Positions 25,999 to 33,826 of a DNA stretch of 64,000 nt are shown here, piece after piece. The translations under genes and the position numbers were made by a program. How positions within the stretch are numbered: position 1 is the first letter of the stretch; the number at the start of each line of letters is the position of its first letter. The notes under the pieces are model-generated. The model saw only the letters and a program-made list of their open reading frames with translations. It was not told where the DNA came from and searched no databases. The DNA comes from Clostridium estertheticum (GTDB taxonomy: Bacteria > Bacillota > Clostridia > Clostridiales > Clostridiaceae), in contig NZ_JAAMNH020000001.1 of NCBI RefSeq assembly GCF_011065935.2, positions 2,191,001 to 2,255,000 on the forward strand. Direction: 5' to 3'.

Positions 25999-26271
25999 TT
26001 AAAACTCAAAGGTTTTATCTTCGTTTTCGTTGCTGTTTTCTTGAATGTCTTCAGGTTGTTCAGGTTTTTCGCCCCATTTAACTTTAATTGTAAAATCACC
26101 GTAATTTTCATCTGAATCAATTTTAATTTGATAATCTAATTCCTCATTATCAGGTATTAAAACACGGTTTCCTTCTATTGCAAGTTTATCCTTGAATAAT
26201 TTTATAACTTCATCTTTTAAGAAAAAATAAAATTCTTCTTTGTTGCCAGTATATTTTTCTCTGGAATTCAT
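25999..26271 (-). CDS. Small acidic protein, possibly amphi-Trp-like
   Basis: 90 residues. An N-terminal helix (NKEEFYFFLKDEVIKLF) is followed by a KLAIEGNRVLIPDNEELDY strand and FTIKVKWGE, then a very acidic, disordered tail. The order helix, LP.neELdy, I.IKW fits amphi-Trp domain proteins, small domains of unknown function, but the match is short. GGGGGC precedes the ATG. Adjacent to coat genes, yet with no clear tie to them. Confidence 0.5.
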   Translation of the reverse strand: MNSREKYTGNKEEFYFFLKDEVIKLFKDKLAIEGNRVLIPDNEELDYQIKIDSDENYGDFTIKVKWGEKPEQPEDIQENSNENEDKTFEF

Positions 26272-26423
26272 GTATAAAGCCCCCTTTCACTATAATAATA
26301 TTCCGATGCGACCTTAAGGGTGATAGTATTTTTGTATATTTTTTAAGGATTTGGATTTGAGCTCGAAAATAAAACTTATGGGATGCTTTAGCCGTCTACG
26401 AATATGTATTTAAATAATTAGTA

Positions 26424-26450
26424 ACAGCTCTTTAAGTAATTCATATTATA
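26424..26450 (+). promoter_or_regulatory. SigK-like promoter
   Basis: AC at 26424, 16 nt, then CATATTATA at 26442-26450 fits SigK; the His/Gln/Tyr-rich coat-like gene begins 30 nt later. Confidence 0.55.
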
Positions 26451-26480
26451 CTAGTGTAGTAAAATCGATGGAGGTTTACA

Positions 26481-26876
26481 ATGTTATACCGAACAATGCT
26501 GGATAATGAAAATATGGATATGCAAGACCCTCAGTATATACCTAATGTAAATGATACTAATCCTACGCAACAATCTGAAATGGGACCACAATATATGCCT
26601 TTTATGGGCTATCCAATGATGGATGAGATGTACAATTCTCCACCAACATATGGTTTAGAAACGCCACAGCAGCAATATCAAGCGCCAGAAGGAACTGGCC
26701 AAGATATGTCAAGGGCATCACATGACCATGATTCATATCAACAAGGTTATGAACAAGGACATCAACACGGTTATCAGCAAGGTTATCATCAAGGTTATTA
26801 TCATCACAATAATAATTTTCCTTTTAATAATTTGTTTCCGTTTTTATTTTTACCTTTGTTTTTTGGTAGAGACTAA
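26481..26876 (+). CDS. His/Gln/Tyr-rich coat-like protein
   Basis: 131 residues, low complexity. The N-terminal half is Met/Pro/Gln-rich (GPQYMPFMGYPMMDEMY). Residues ~85-110 carry a degenerate repeat of the type YQQGYEQGHQHGYQQGYHQG. The C-terminal hydrophobic patch is NNLFPFLFLPLFFGRD. Tyr/Gln/His-rich repeats are typical of cross-linked spore coat proteins (dityrosine or transglutaminase substrates, metal binding). The SigK-like promoter and GGAGG ribosome site support expression late in sporulation. No family assigned. Confidence 0.7.
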   Translation: MLYRTMLDNENMDMQDPQYIPNVNDTNPTQQSEMGPQYMPFMGYPMMDEMYNSPPTYGLETPQQQYQAPEGTGQDMSRASHDHDSYQQGYEQGHQHGYQQGYHQGYYHHNNNFPFNNLFPFLFLPLFFGRD

Positions 26877-26886
26877 AAATAATAAC

Positions 26887-26916
26887 AAAAAAGAGCATCA
26901 TAAAGGATGCTCTTTT
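26887..26916 (+). terminator. Rho-independent terminator
   Basis: AAAAGAGCATC pairs with GATGCTCTTTT just after the His/Gln/Tyr-rich gene. Confidence 0.85.
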
Positions 26917-27016
26917 AAATTATAAAATAAAAAATCTAGTAATCTTTTACCCTAAAACTTCGAAACATATTGTGAGAATTCCTTTAGTTTTAAATAAAAA
27001 AAATAAAATTTTACTC

Positions 27017-27042
27017 ACTATTTTTTAAATTAGCATAGTATA
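27017..27042 (+). promoter_or_regulatory. SigK-like promoter
   Basis: AC at 27017, 15 nt, CATAGTATA at 27034-27042, about 50 nt before the glycosyltransferase gene. Confidence 0.5.
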
Positions 27043-27093
27043 ATATGTGCTAAATATTTTCTGGTCACTATTCATTTTATTGGGGGTTTTTAC

Positions 27094-28179
27094 ATGAGTA
27101 ATAAATATAAAGTTTGCGTATATGCAATCTGTAAAAATGAAGAAAAATTTGTTGATCGTTGGATGGATCATTTTAGTTCAGCAGATGTTGTTATAGTTGC
27201 AGATACAGGCTCTACCGATAACACAATTAATAAGCTAAAAGAAAGAGGAGCTATTGTATATTCTATAGATGCGAGTCCCTTTCGATTTGATTATTCAAGA
27301 AATGAATGCTTAAAATTAATTCCAGATGATATAGACATTTGCGTATCCTCTGATCTTGATGATGTTAGTGAGCCTGGTTGGAGAAAGCATTTAGAAAATG
27401 CTTGGACAAACCAAACCACAAGAGGATTGTATCTATATAATTGGAGGATTAATTCTAATGGGTTACCTGCTGTACAATATACTTGGGACAGAGTTCATGC
27501 AAGACATGGATATAGGTGGATATATCCAACTCATGAGATTTTAGAATATTTGGGAGAGGGAGAGGAAAAACAAGTTTATATTAAGGGTATGGTAATAAAT
27601 CATTATCCTGATGTAACAAAAAACAGGAGTTTAAATCTTCCATTATTGAAATTGGCTGTTGAAGAAAATCCTAATAATAGTAGAAACACATATTATCTTG
27701 GTAGAGAATATATGTTTGACAGTAACTGGGATGATTGTATTTTAACCTTAAAGAATTATTTATCACTGCCTACATCAAATTATGAAGAGGAAAGAGCATC
27801 TTCTATGAGGTTTATTGCAAGAGCATATTGTGAAAAAGGAGAAATATTAAACGCTAAAAAATGGTATCATAAAGCCATAAGTGAATCAATTTCATTAAGA
27901 GAACCCTATATAGAGTTATCTTTATTAGCTTACCAAGAAAAGGATTGGCTTGGTGTTTATTATTATGCAACAGAAGCATTAAAAATCAAAGAAAAAACAT
28001 TTAATTTTGCTAATGATGAAAATGCTTGGGACCATACTCCTTATGATTTAGCAGCTTTAGGCTGTTATAATTTAAATATGATGGTAGAAGCAATAGGATT
28101 TTCTGAGCAAGCGATTAAGCTTTCACCTAATGATGAAAGGCTGTTAAATAATCATAAATTTTATTTAGATAGTTTTTAA
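27094..28179 (+). CDS. GT2 glycosyltransferase with TPR repeats
   Basis: 361 residues. GT2 (GT-A) domain: VCVYAICKNEEKFVDRWMDH, DTGSTDNT, and an acidic metal motif in SSDLDDV. From about residue 185 the C-terminal half consists of TPR-like helices (NPNNSRNTYYLGREYMF, ILNAKKWYHKAI, AIGFSEQAIKLSPNDE). The same domain pair is found in enzymes that glycosylate exosporium collagen-like proteins, and a BclA-like gene lies 265 bp downstream on the same strand. I infer that this enzyme decorates the Thr residues of its GPT repeats. GGGGG ribosome site. Confidence 0.88.
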   Translation: MSNKYKVCVYAICKNEEKFVDRWMDHFSSADVVIVADTGSTDNTINKLKERGAIVYSIDASPFRFDYSRNECLKLIPDDIDICVSSDLDDVSEPGWRKHLENAWTNQTTRGLYLYNWRINSNGLPAVQYTWDRVHARHGYRWIYPTHEILEYLGEGEEKQVYIKGMVINHYPDVTKNRSLNLPLLKLAVEENPNNSRNTYYLGREYMFDSNWDDCILTLKNYLSLPTSNYEEERASSMRFIARAYCEKGEILNAKKWYHKAISESISLREPYIELSLLAYQEKDWLGVYYYATEALKIKEKTFNFANDENAWDHTPYDLAALGCYNLNMMVEAIGFSEQAIKLSPNDERLLNNHKFYLDSF

Positions 28180-28216
28180 ATATAAATTTCACTTTATTTA
28201 ATATAAATATAACATG

Positions 28217-28255
28217 AAAATTAATCAGCCAAAAATTCTTGGCTGATTAATTTTT
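28217..28255 (+). terminator. Rho-independent terminator
   Basis: AAAATTAATCAGCCAA pairs perfectly with TTGGCTGATTAATTTT. It separates the glycosyltransferase and the BclA-like gene into two transcripts. Confidence 0.88.
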
Positions 28256-28444
28256 GTACTAAGTTTTTTGAATTTAGTTTTAAGTTTTTAACAAAACTGT
28301 TTAACGTAAACTAAGGTGACTGCATACTATGTACTGACAATATTATATATAGTGCAAAGAAAATAGCAGCATCTTATATAAAGATAATGTCAACATTTTA
28401 TGTTTTTATATAAAGTAAATATCATATAAAAGGAAGGTGTAATT

Positions 28445-29905
28445 ATGGGTAAATCCAATGATAGTTCATCTAAGAAGTATCGTTGTACCGAGATAGATGA
28501 AGCTACTGGAAATCTTTTTATAAATAACCGTAATGTTTATGACAAAAACGGTGATTTCATTAATGATAGAGATGAGCGTTGTCATGACAGAGATGAATGC
28601 TGCAAGCATGACAGAGATGAATGCTGCAAGCATGGCAGAGATGAATGCTGCAAGCATGACAGAGATGAATGCTGCAAGCATGACAGAGACGAATGCTGTA
28701 AGCATGACAGAGACGAATGCTGCAAACATGACAGAGACGAATGCTGCAAGCATGATAAAGACGAATGTTGTAAGCATTGCTTTCCAGCATGTATAATTGG
28801 ACCAACAGGACCAACGGGTCCAACTGGACCAACAGGCCCAACTGGACCAACAGGCCCAACAGGACCAACTGGTCCAACTGGACCAACTGGAAGAACGGGT
28901 GCTACAGGTGCTACAGGTCCAACAGGTGCAACAGGCCCAACAGGCCCAACAGGCCCAACAGGCCCAACAGGCCCAACGGGCGCAACAGGCCCAACAGGCC
29001 CAACAGGTCCAACAGGCCCAACAGGTCCAACAGGCCCAACAGGTCCAACAGGCGCAACAGGCGCAACAGGCGCAACAGGCCCAACAGGTCCAACAGGCCC
29101 AACAGGTCCAACAGGCCCAACGGGCGCAACAGGCGCAACAGGCCCAACAGGTCCAACAGGCCCAACAGGCGCAACAGGCCCAACAGGCCCAACAGGCCCA
29201 ACAGGCCCAACAGGCCCAACAGGCGCAACAGGCCCAACAGGCGCAACAGGAGCAACAGGCGCTACAGGCCCAACGGGTCCAACGGGTCCAACAGGTCCAA
29301 CAGGCCCAACAGGTGCAACAGGCGCAACAGGTGCTACAGGTCCAACGGGTCCAACAGGCCCAACAGGTGCAACAGGCGCAACAGGCCCAACAGGCCCAAC
29401 AGGTCCAACAGGTCCAACAGGCCCAACAGGCCCAACAGGCCCAACAGGTCCAACAGGCCCAACTGGCCCAACAGGTGCAACAGGACCAAGTTTCAATTCC
29501 TTTGCAAATGGTGTTATAACAATAAATGAATTATCAATTCCAGTTGGAGGCACTATTATTTATAATGCTGTAGATATTGTAGGACCAGATCTCAGTTATA
29601 ATCCAGCAACAGGTATTTTTACAGTTAATACAACAGGAGTTTATGTAATAGACTGGAAGATAGCAGTTACTCCAAATCCTGGAACCGTTTCTATACAGAT
29701 TGATTTGGTATCATCCCTTCGTGGTGTTATTGCCGGTATATCTATTACAGCAACAAATCCAATTATAAGTGGCTCTAATAGAGTATATGCCGCAACAGCA
29801 GGAGAAACCTTCAGATTTGTTAATAATTCGAGTGGTCCTATTAGTATAGTATTAGTAGGTTTATCCGGACCTATTGGAACTGTATCTATTTTCAGAATTG
29901 TTTAA
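28445..29905 (+). CDS. BclA-like collagen exosporium glycoprotein with Cys-rich stalk
   Basis: 486 residues in three parts. Residues 1-45 are a leader that may target the protein to the spore surface. Residues ~46-112 are eight tandem copies of an (H)DRDECCKH octapeptide, giving paired cysteines beside Asp/Glu, Lys and His. Residues ~118-348 are about 75 G-P-T or G-A-T collagen triplets, where Thr is the likely O-glycosylation site. The C-terminal ~135 residues are a BclA/TNF-like trimerisation domain (ATGIFTVNTTGVYVIDWKI to VSIFRIV). It should form trimeric hair-like filaments on the spore. The cysteine stalk could bind the basal layer by disulfides or metal. AAGGAAGG precedes the ATG. Confidence 0.9.
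   Translation: MGKSNDSSSKKYRCTEIDEATGNLFINNRNVYDKNGDFINDRDERCHDRDECCKHDRDECCKHGRDECCKHDRDECCKHDRDECCKHDRDECCKHDRDECCKHDKDECCKHCFPACIIGPTGPTGPTGPTGPTGPTGPTGPTGPTGPTGRTGATGATGPTGATGPTGPTGPTGPTGPTGATGPTGPTGPTGPTGPTGPTGPTGATGATGATGPTGPTGPTGPTGPTGATGATGPTGPTGPTGATGPTGPTGPTGPTGPTGATGPTGATGATGATGPTGPTGPTGPTGPTGATGATGATGPTGPTGPTGATGATGPTGPTGPTGPTGPTGPTGPTGPTGPTGPTGATGPSFNSFANGVITINELSIPVGGTIIYNAVDIVGPDLSYNPATGIFTVNTTGVYVIDWKIAVTPNPGTVSIQIDLVSSLRGVIAGISITATNPIISGSNRVYAATAGETFRFVNNSSGPISIVLVGLSGPIGTVSIFRIV
28583..28774 (+). repeat. 24-bp tandem repeat, 8 copies, in the BclA-like gene
   Basis: CATGACAGAGATGAATGCTG plus CAAG is repeated eight times without gaps and with few substitutions (one GGC, late GAC and TGT variants, last copy GATAAAGAC). 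It encodes the Cys-Cys octapeptides. Low divergence points to recent expansion and likely length variation between strains. Confidence 0.9.
28798..29487 (+). repeat. Collagen-like 9-bp repeat tract
   Basis: Long run of GGN-CCA-ACA/GCA-ACA codons (Gly-Pro-Thr, Gly-Ala-Thr). It produces long open frames in all other frames, which are artefacts. Confidence 0.9.
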
Positions 29906-29958
29906 TGGGATTAAGTTGAATTTTAAAAGTAGCAGATTGTAGAAAAATTCAAACCTTG

Positions 29959-29989
29959 AAAGGCTACCTATCTTAGGTAGCCTTTTTTA
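29959..29989 (+). terminator. Rho-independent terminator
   Basis: AAAGGCTACCTA pairs with TAGGTAGCCTTTTTT downstream of the BclA-like gene. Confidence 0.88.
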
Positions 29990-30074
29990 CATATACCTCG
30001 GCTAATTATATATTTGCAATCTCTATAGTATTTACAGAAAAAAATATACAGGAAACAAAGGAGATTTTTTAATC

Positions 30075-30100
30075 ACTTATTTCAACATTTGCATATTATA
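30075..30100 (+). promoter_or_regulatory. SigK-like promoter of cotJABC
   Basis: AC at 30075, 15 nt, CATATTATA at 30092-30100; the cotJA start follows 31 nt later. In B. subtilis cotJ is SigE-controlled, so use of SigK here is only a sequence-based guess. Confidence 0.45.
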
Positions 30101-30131
30101 TTATGTACTGAATACTTTCTGGAGGTTCAAA

Positions 30132-30386
30132 TTGAAACAGATAGAAATGGGAAAAAAAACACCACAAAAACAAGTAATGAGCAACTGTATACCACAAGAA
30201 ACAGTAATAGAAAATGTTAGATTAGCTGCTGCGTATGTTCCATACCAAGTCCTTTGTGCTCTTTTTACACCAGTTGAAGCACTAAGAAGCGGAACTACTT
30301 TCCCCGAACTCTACAGTCCCTACAAAGGTGAGGACAAAAAAAGTAGACCATGTCAATTGGAAACAATGCAAAAGGAGCGAATCTAA
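30132..30386 (+). CDS. cotJA: Spore coat protein CotJA
   Basis: 84 residues. LAAAYVPYQVLCALFTPVEALRSGTTFPELYSPY is the family core (given here as separate parts: AAAYVPYQ, LFTPVEAL, GTTFPELYSPY). TTG start at 30132 is supported by GGAGG 6-7 nt upstream; a later ATG has no such site. First gene of cotJABC. CotJ proteins assemble as an inner-coat or undercoat complex in the mother cell. Confidence 0.9.
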   Translation: MKQIEMGKKTPQKQVMSNCIPQETVIENVRLAAAYVPYQVLCALFTPVEALRSGTTFPELYSPYKGEDKKSRPCQLETMQKERI

Positions 30387-30673
30387 TGAGAAATGAATTG
30401 AATAAAATGGAAATGTTAAAACAGATTAGTGCTACACGATTCATGATGATAGACTTAGCTTTGTACCTTAATACCCATCCATTGGATAGAGAGGCTGTTG
30501 CAGAGTATAATAATTATATTATGCAATGGAGAGGACTCAAAGAAAACTATGATATGAATTACGGCATGTTAACTCAACTTGACTCCTTAAGCCCTTCCCC
30601 ATGGCAATGGATAAATGAACCATGGCCTTGGGAAAATGAAGCTAATTTTATGTTTGAAAAGGAGGAAGTGTAA
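30386..30673 (+). CDS. cotJB: Spore coat protein CotJB
   Basis: 95 residues from ATG 30386, which overlaps the cotJA stop (TAATG) and has AAGGAGCG 8 nt upstream; an in-frame start 36 nt earlier lies inside cotJA. Family marks: LALYLNTHPLDREAV, YNNYIMQWRGLKENYD and a Trp-rich WQWINEPWPWE end. Translationally coupled to cotJA. Coat-complex partner of CotJC. Confidence 0.92.
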   Translation: MRNELNKMEMLKQISATRFMMIDLALYLNTHPLDREAVAEYNNYIMQWRGLKENYDMNYGMLTQLDSLSPSPWQWINEPWPWENEANFMFEKEEV

Positions 30674-30676
30674 TTT

Positions 30677-31267
30677 ATGTGGACATACGATAAGTTCTTA
30701 GAATATCCAGTAAAAATTAAAACTCCTAACCCAGAAATGGCAAAAATTATTATTACTCAATATGGTGGTCCAGACGGTGAGCTAGGGGCATCATTAAGAT
30801 ACTTAAGTCAGCGATTTTCTATGATAACTGCACAAGCTATAGCAACATGTAATGATATAGGTACTGAAGAATTAGCTCATTTGGAAATGGTTGGAAGTAT
30901 GGTTCGTCAATTAATGAAATGCGCAACTCTAGAAGAAATTCAAAAGGGCGGCATGAGTGGATACTATGCAGATCATGGTAGAGGAGTATATCCTGTAAGT
31001 GCTTCAGGTGTTCCTTTTAATGCCTCATATATTCAATCAAAAGGTGATCCAATTGTAGATCTTACTGAAAATTTAGCCGCAGAGCAGAAGGCAAGGGCTA
31101 CCTATGAATATTTAATTAATATGGCTGATGATCCAGATGTAATCGAGCCTTTGAAGTTCCTGCGTGAAAGAGAAGTTGTTCATTATCAGAGATTCGGTGA
31201 AGCTCTTAGAATTGTTCAGGATCATCTACAACAACCACATTTGTTTATAATGCCTAAAACAGTTTAA
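30677..31267 (+). CDS. cotJC: Spore coat protein CotJC, manganese-catalase-like
   Basis: 196 residues of the Mn-catalase family. Metal-ligand helices are visible: ELGASLRYLSQR with Glu, GTEELAHLEMVGSM with Glu/His, the later ENLAAEQKARATYEY, and EREVVHYQRFGEAL with Glu/His. It may protect the spore from peroxide. It ends the cotJABC operon, with 3 nt after cotJB and a ribosome site (AGGAGG) inside cotJB. Confidence 0.93.
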   Translation: MWTYDKFLEYPVKIKTPNPEMAKIIITQYGGPDGELGASLRYLSQRFSMITAQAIATCNDIGTEELAHLEMVGSMVRQLMKCATLEEIQKGGMSGYYADHGRGVYPVSASGVPFNASYIQSKGDPIVDLTENLAAEQKARATYEYLINMADDPDVIEPLKFLREREVVHYQRFGEALRIVQDHLQQPHLFIMPKTV

Positions 31268-31271
31268 AGTG

Positions 31272-31322
31272 TAAATATATATAGTTGTTGAATTTTATTT
31301 AACAGCTATATATATTTTTTAT
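31272..31322 (+). terminator. Rho-independent terminator
   Basis: AAATATATATAGTTGTT pairs with AACAGCTATATATATTTTTT after cotJC. Confidence 0.8.
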
Positions 31323-31400
31323 TTTATAATCTGCAATCATAGGCTTAACCATTTTCCACCAGGTTAAATTATCATTATATGAATACATGAAAAGTTAAAT

Positions 31401-31544
31401 TTAGTACTTATTTTCCTTTTTAACTGACTTATATTTAGATTTATTCTTATCTTCAGGGTCAATATATTCATAATCATTTTGCTCATTTTTCTTGATTCCT
31501 AATTTAGCCATTTTATTCTTGGTTACATTTAACTTATTGCTCAT
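31401..31544 (-). CDS. Small basic protein of 47 residues, unknown
   Basis: MSNKLNVTKNKMAKLG at the start and NDYEYIDPEDKNKSKYKSVK near the end: a hydrophilic, Lys/Asn-rich peptide. AAAGGTGAGATAAT before ATG 31544 is a good ribosome site, and codon use is typical of the window. Its size and place between cotJ and the spoVA operon suggest a small spore protein, but I know no family with this sequence. Confidence 0.6.
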   Translation of the reverse strand: MSNKLNVTKNKMAKLGIKKNEQNDYEYIDPEDKNKSKYKSVKKENKY

Positions 31545-31772
31545 ATTATCTCACCTTTCTTGTTAATATTTATTTTTAGGATACATAAACTAATCTAAAA
31601 TTAAAAGCTTACCAAAACATATATTTATTTTAATGATCTTTAAATATTATAATGACCAAAAGTTCATTATATATGCCCATTTATTTAATAGATTCTATTT
31701 TAGAAAATAATAAAACTAAAATACATAAAAAGATAACTTTTGTGAAAAAATAGTATCGAAGGAGTGATTAAA

Positions 31773-31970
31773 ATGGAAATGAACACCAGAGACACTATTA
31801 TGAAAAAATTATTAGACGCACAAGAAAATGTTAGGGACTATCAATCATTTGCAAGAGAAGTATCAGAAGAAGCAGTGAGTAATACATTCAGGGAATTTGC
31901 AGAACAATCTGCAATGCAAGCTAAGAAATTACAAGAATTATTAAACACACATGACGGAGGTCAATATTAG
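31773..31970 (+). CDS. Small helical protein, unknown
   Basis: 65 residues from ATG 31773 (MEMNTRDTIMKKLLDA), 8 nt after GGAG. Predicted two-helix hairpin (QENVRDYQSFAREVSEEAV, FREFAEQSAMQAKKLQELL), like a half ferritin-like or rubrerythrin-like bundle. Similar small helical proteins occur beside DUF1657/spoVA genes, but a terminator at 32080 separates it from that operon. Confidence 0.6.
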   Translation: MEMNTRDTIMKKLLDAQENVRDYQSFAREVSEEAVSNTFREFAEQSAMQAKKLQELLNTHDGGQY

Positions 31971-32079
31971 CTAGGTATCCTTGTTCAATTATTATAAGGT
32001 ATATATTTATTAAGATAATACCCACTTGTCACATAATCTGCATCCTTTATGGACAATTTGAAAAAACTCTAAGTTGATT

Positions 32080-32121
32080 AAAAAGATGATTTCTGTTCAT
32101 TGAACAAGAGTCATCTTTTTT
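32080..32121 (+). terminator. Rho-independent terminator
   Basis: AAAAAGATGA pairs with TCATCTTTTT, with an inner TGTTCA/TGAACA stem. It lies ~110 nt after the small helical gene and before the spoVA operon. Confidence 0.75.
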
Positions 32122-32255
32122 AATATAAAAAAATACAAATTAAAATGCAGCTTATAGCTTATCAAGAATATTATATTTTAAATAAATGAATTATATCTAT
32201 GTATATTAGTTAAACTATCTTAGAAATTAATTTATTTTTAAAAGGAGGTTTCCAT

Positions 32256-32462
32256 GTGACTGTTATCTCTAAAGTGAAACAAACATTAGCATCTCTAAAG
32301 GGCTCTGAAGCTACTTTAAGATTATATTCATTGCAGGAACGGGATGAAGAAGCTAGGGCTATTTATACTGAGGCTTTCCAAGAAATAAATAAAATCAAAA
32401 TAGATTTAGAAAAAAGAGTAGGTTCTATGGAGTTTCAAGAGCCCCAATATAAAGGTGACTAA
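32256..32462 (+). CDS. DUF1657 protein
   Basis: 68 residues, GTG start 7 nt after AAAGGAGG. Helical, with the family end EFQEPQYKGD (consensus QEPQY). First gene of the spoVA2mob-like operon; DUF1657 genes flank it on both sides. Function unknown, found in spore-formers and associated with forespore membrane proteins. Confidence 0.88.
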   Translation: MTVISKVKQTLASLKGSEATLRLYSLQERDEEARAIYTEAFQEINKIKIDLEKRVGSMEFQEPQYKGD

Positions 32463-32470
32463 GAGGTGAA

Positions 32471-33334
32471 ATGATGAATACTTGGTTAATAATATTATTA
32501 AACTCAATAATTTTATTTTTTTTAACATTAATTTTAACAAGATTTATGAAGAAAAGAAACTTATCTAGATTTACCCCCTTTGATTTTATTTCTTATGTAG
32601 TCATTGCGCTTATAGTTACTTTAATTTCATTAGGTATCATTACTAACATTTACTTTGGATTAATTACACTAGCCATTTGGGCACTTATGCCTATTATTTT
32701 AGATTATGCGGGCATGAAAAGTAAATGGATTTATAACATACTAAATGGTAAGGAAAGAGTCTTAATTAAAAATGGTAAAGTTATGGAAGATAATTTAGCA
32801 AAAGAAAGAATGACTGGGCAAAAGTTTCTACAAGAATTACGCTTCCAAAAGGCATTTAATTTAGCGGATGTTGAATTTGCTGTTATGGAAACAAGTGGCG
32901 ATATCAATGTTAGTTTAAAGGCTGATAAAAAACCTGTTACCCCCTATGATTTAGGAAAAAAAGTTGCATCTAAGACAGAATCACAGACAGTTATTTTAGA
33001 TGGAAATATGTTAAATGAAGGTCTTACCAATATTGGATTAAATCAAGGTTGGCTTAAAACAGAGCTGAAAAACAAAGGAGTATCACTTGAAAATGTTTTT
33101 ATAGGTCAAGTAGATTCTTCTGGAGATTTATATTTGGATCTTTTTGATGATTTGATACAAGTCCCAAAAACACAGATTAAAGAAATGTTATATGCCAGTA
33201 TTCAAAAATGCCAAGCAGACCTTATGTCCTTTTCTTTAGAAACAAAAAATGAAGCAGCAAAATCCATGTACTTAAAAAATACTGATAATTTAAAAAAAGT
33301 CCTGGAAAAATTGGAACCCTATTTATTACGTTAG
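32471..33334 (+). CDS. YetF/DUF421-type membrane protein with fused DUF1657 tail
   Basis: 287 residues. Three N-terminal transmembrane helices (about 3-22, 36-58, 62-82), then the cytoplasmic DUF421 domain (NGKERVLIKNGKVMEDNL, DVEFAVMETSGDINV). Residues ~225-287 (MLYASIQKCQADLMSFSLET and following) resemble the DUF1657 helix pair, so both partner types are joined in one chain. This is the YetF slot of the spoVA2mob operon, which raises spore heat resistance in B. subtilis. Start ATG 32471 or 32474 after GAGGTG. Confidence 0.88.
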   Translation: MMNTWLIILLNSIILFFLTLILTRFMKKRNLSRFTPFDFISYVVIALIVTLISLGIITNIYFGLITLAIWALMPIILDYAGMKSKWIYNILNGKERVLIKNGKVMEDNLAKERMTGQKFLQELRFQKAFNLADVEFAVMETSGDINVSLKADKKPVTPYDLGKKVASKTESQTVILDGNMLNEGLTNIGLNQGWLKTELKNKGVSLENVFIGQVDSSGDLYLDLFDDLIQVPKTQIKEMLYASIQKCQADLMSFSLETKNEAAKSMYLKNTDNLKKVLEKLEPYLLR

Positions 33335-33346
33335 AAGGTGTAAAAA

Positions 33347-33826
33347 ATGTCCAATATAAAAAAGAAAAAACTAACCCCAACTCAGCTGAAATATGATAAA
33401 TTGGTAAAAAAAATAGAACCTAAAAGACCTATTTTTAAAAATTGTATTAAAGCTTTCCTTGTAGGTGGTATCATATGCACCATTGGTCAATGCCTACAAG
33501 TGTTTTTTATCACCTACTTTAACTTTAATGAAAAAACAGCAGTTAGTCCAACTTTAACAGTATTAATCTTTGTTTCAGCTTTGCTTACGGGACTTGGAGT
33601 TTACGATCACATTGGTCAATGGGGTGGATCTGGATCTGGTGTTCCAATTACCGGTTTTGCTAATTCCATAGCTTCTGCTGCAATTGAGCATAGAAGCGAA
33701 GGATATGTACTTGGGGTAGCTGGAAATATGTTTAGGCTTGCTGGAGCAATCATTGTTTATGGGGTTTTTTCTGCCTTTGTGGTTGCTACCATAAAAATCA
33801 CAATAAAATGGTTGGGAGGGATGTAG
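33347..33826 (+). CDS. spoVAC: Stage V sporulation protein AC
   Basis: 159 residues. Four to five transmembrane helices with SpoVAC marks: KAFLVGGIICTIGQ, GLGVYDHIGQWGGSGSGVPI and GFANSIASAAIEHRSEG. SpoVAC forms the mechanosensitive dipicolinate channel in the inner spore membrane. GAAGGTG precedes the ATG. It abuts spoVAD directly. Confidence 0.93.
   Translation: MSNIKKKKLTPTQLKYDKLVKKIEPKRPIFKNCIKAFLVGGIICTIGQCLQVFFITYFNFNEKTAVSPTLTVLIFVSALLTGLGVYDHIGQWGGSGSGVPITGFANSIASAAIEHRSEGYVLGVAGNMFRLAGAIIVYGVFSAFVVATIKITIKWLGGM

Noticed and set aside
28583..29487. Regular repeats that could suggest a CRISPR array
   Set aside because: The repeats are coding, contiguous and without unique spacers.
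28466..29553. Several long open frames on both strands over the collagen gene
   Set aside because: They arise from the 9-bp and 24-bp codon repeats; only the frame with Gly-Pro-Thr triplets has a ribosome site, normal ends and family domains.
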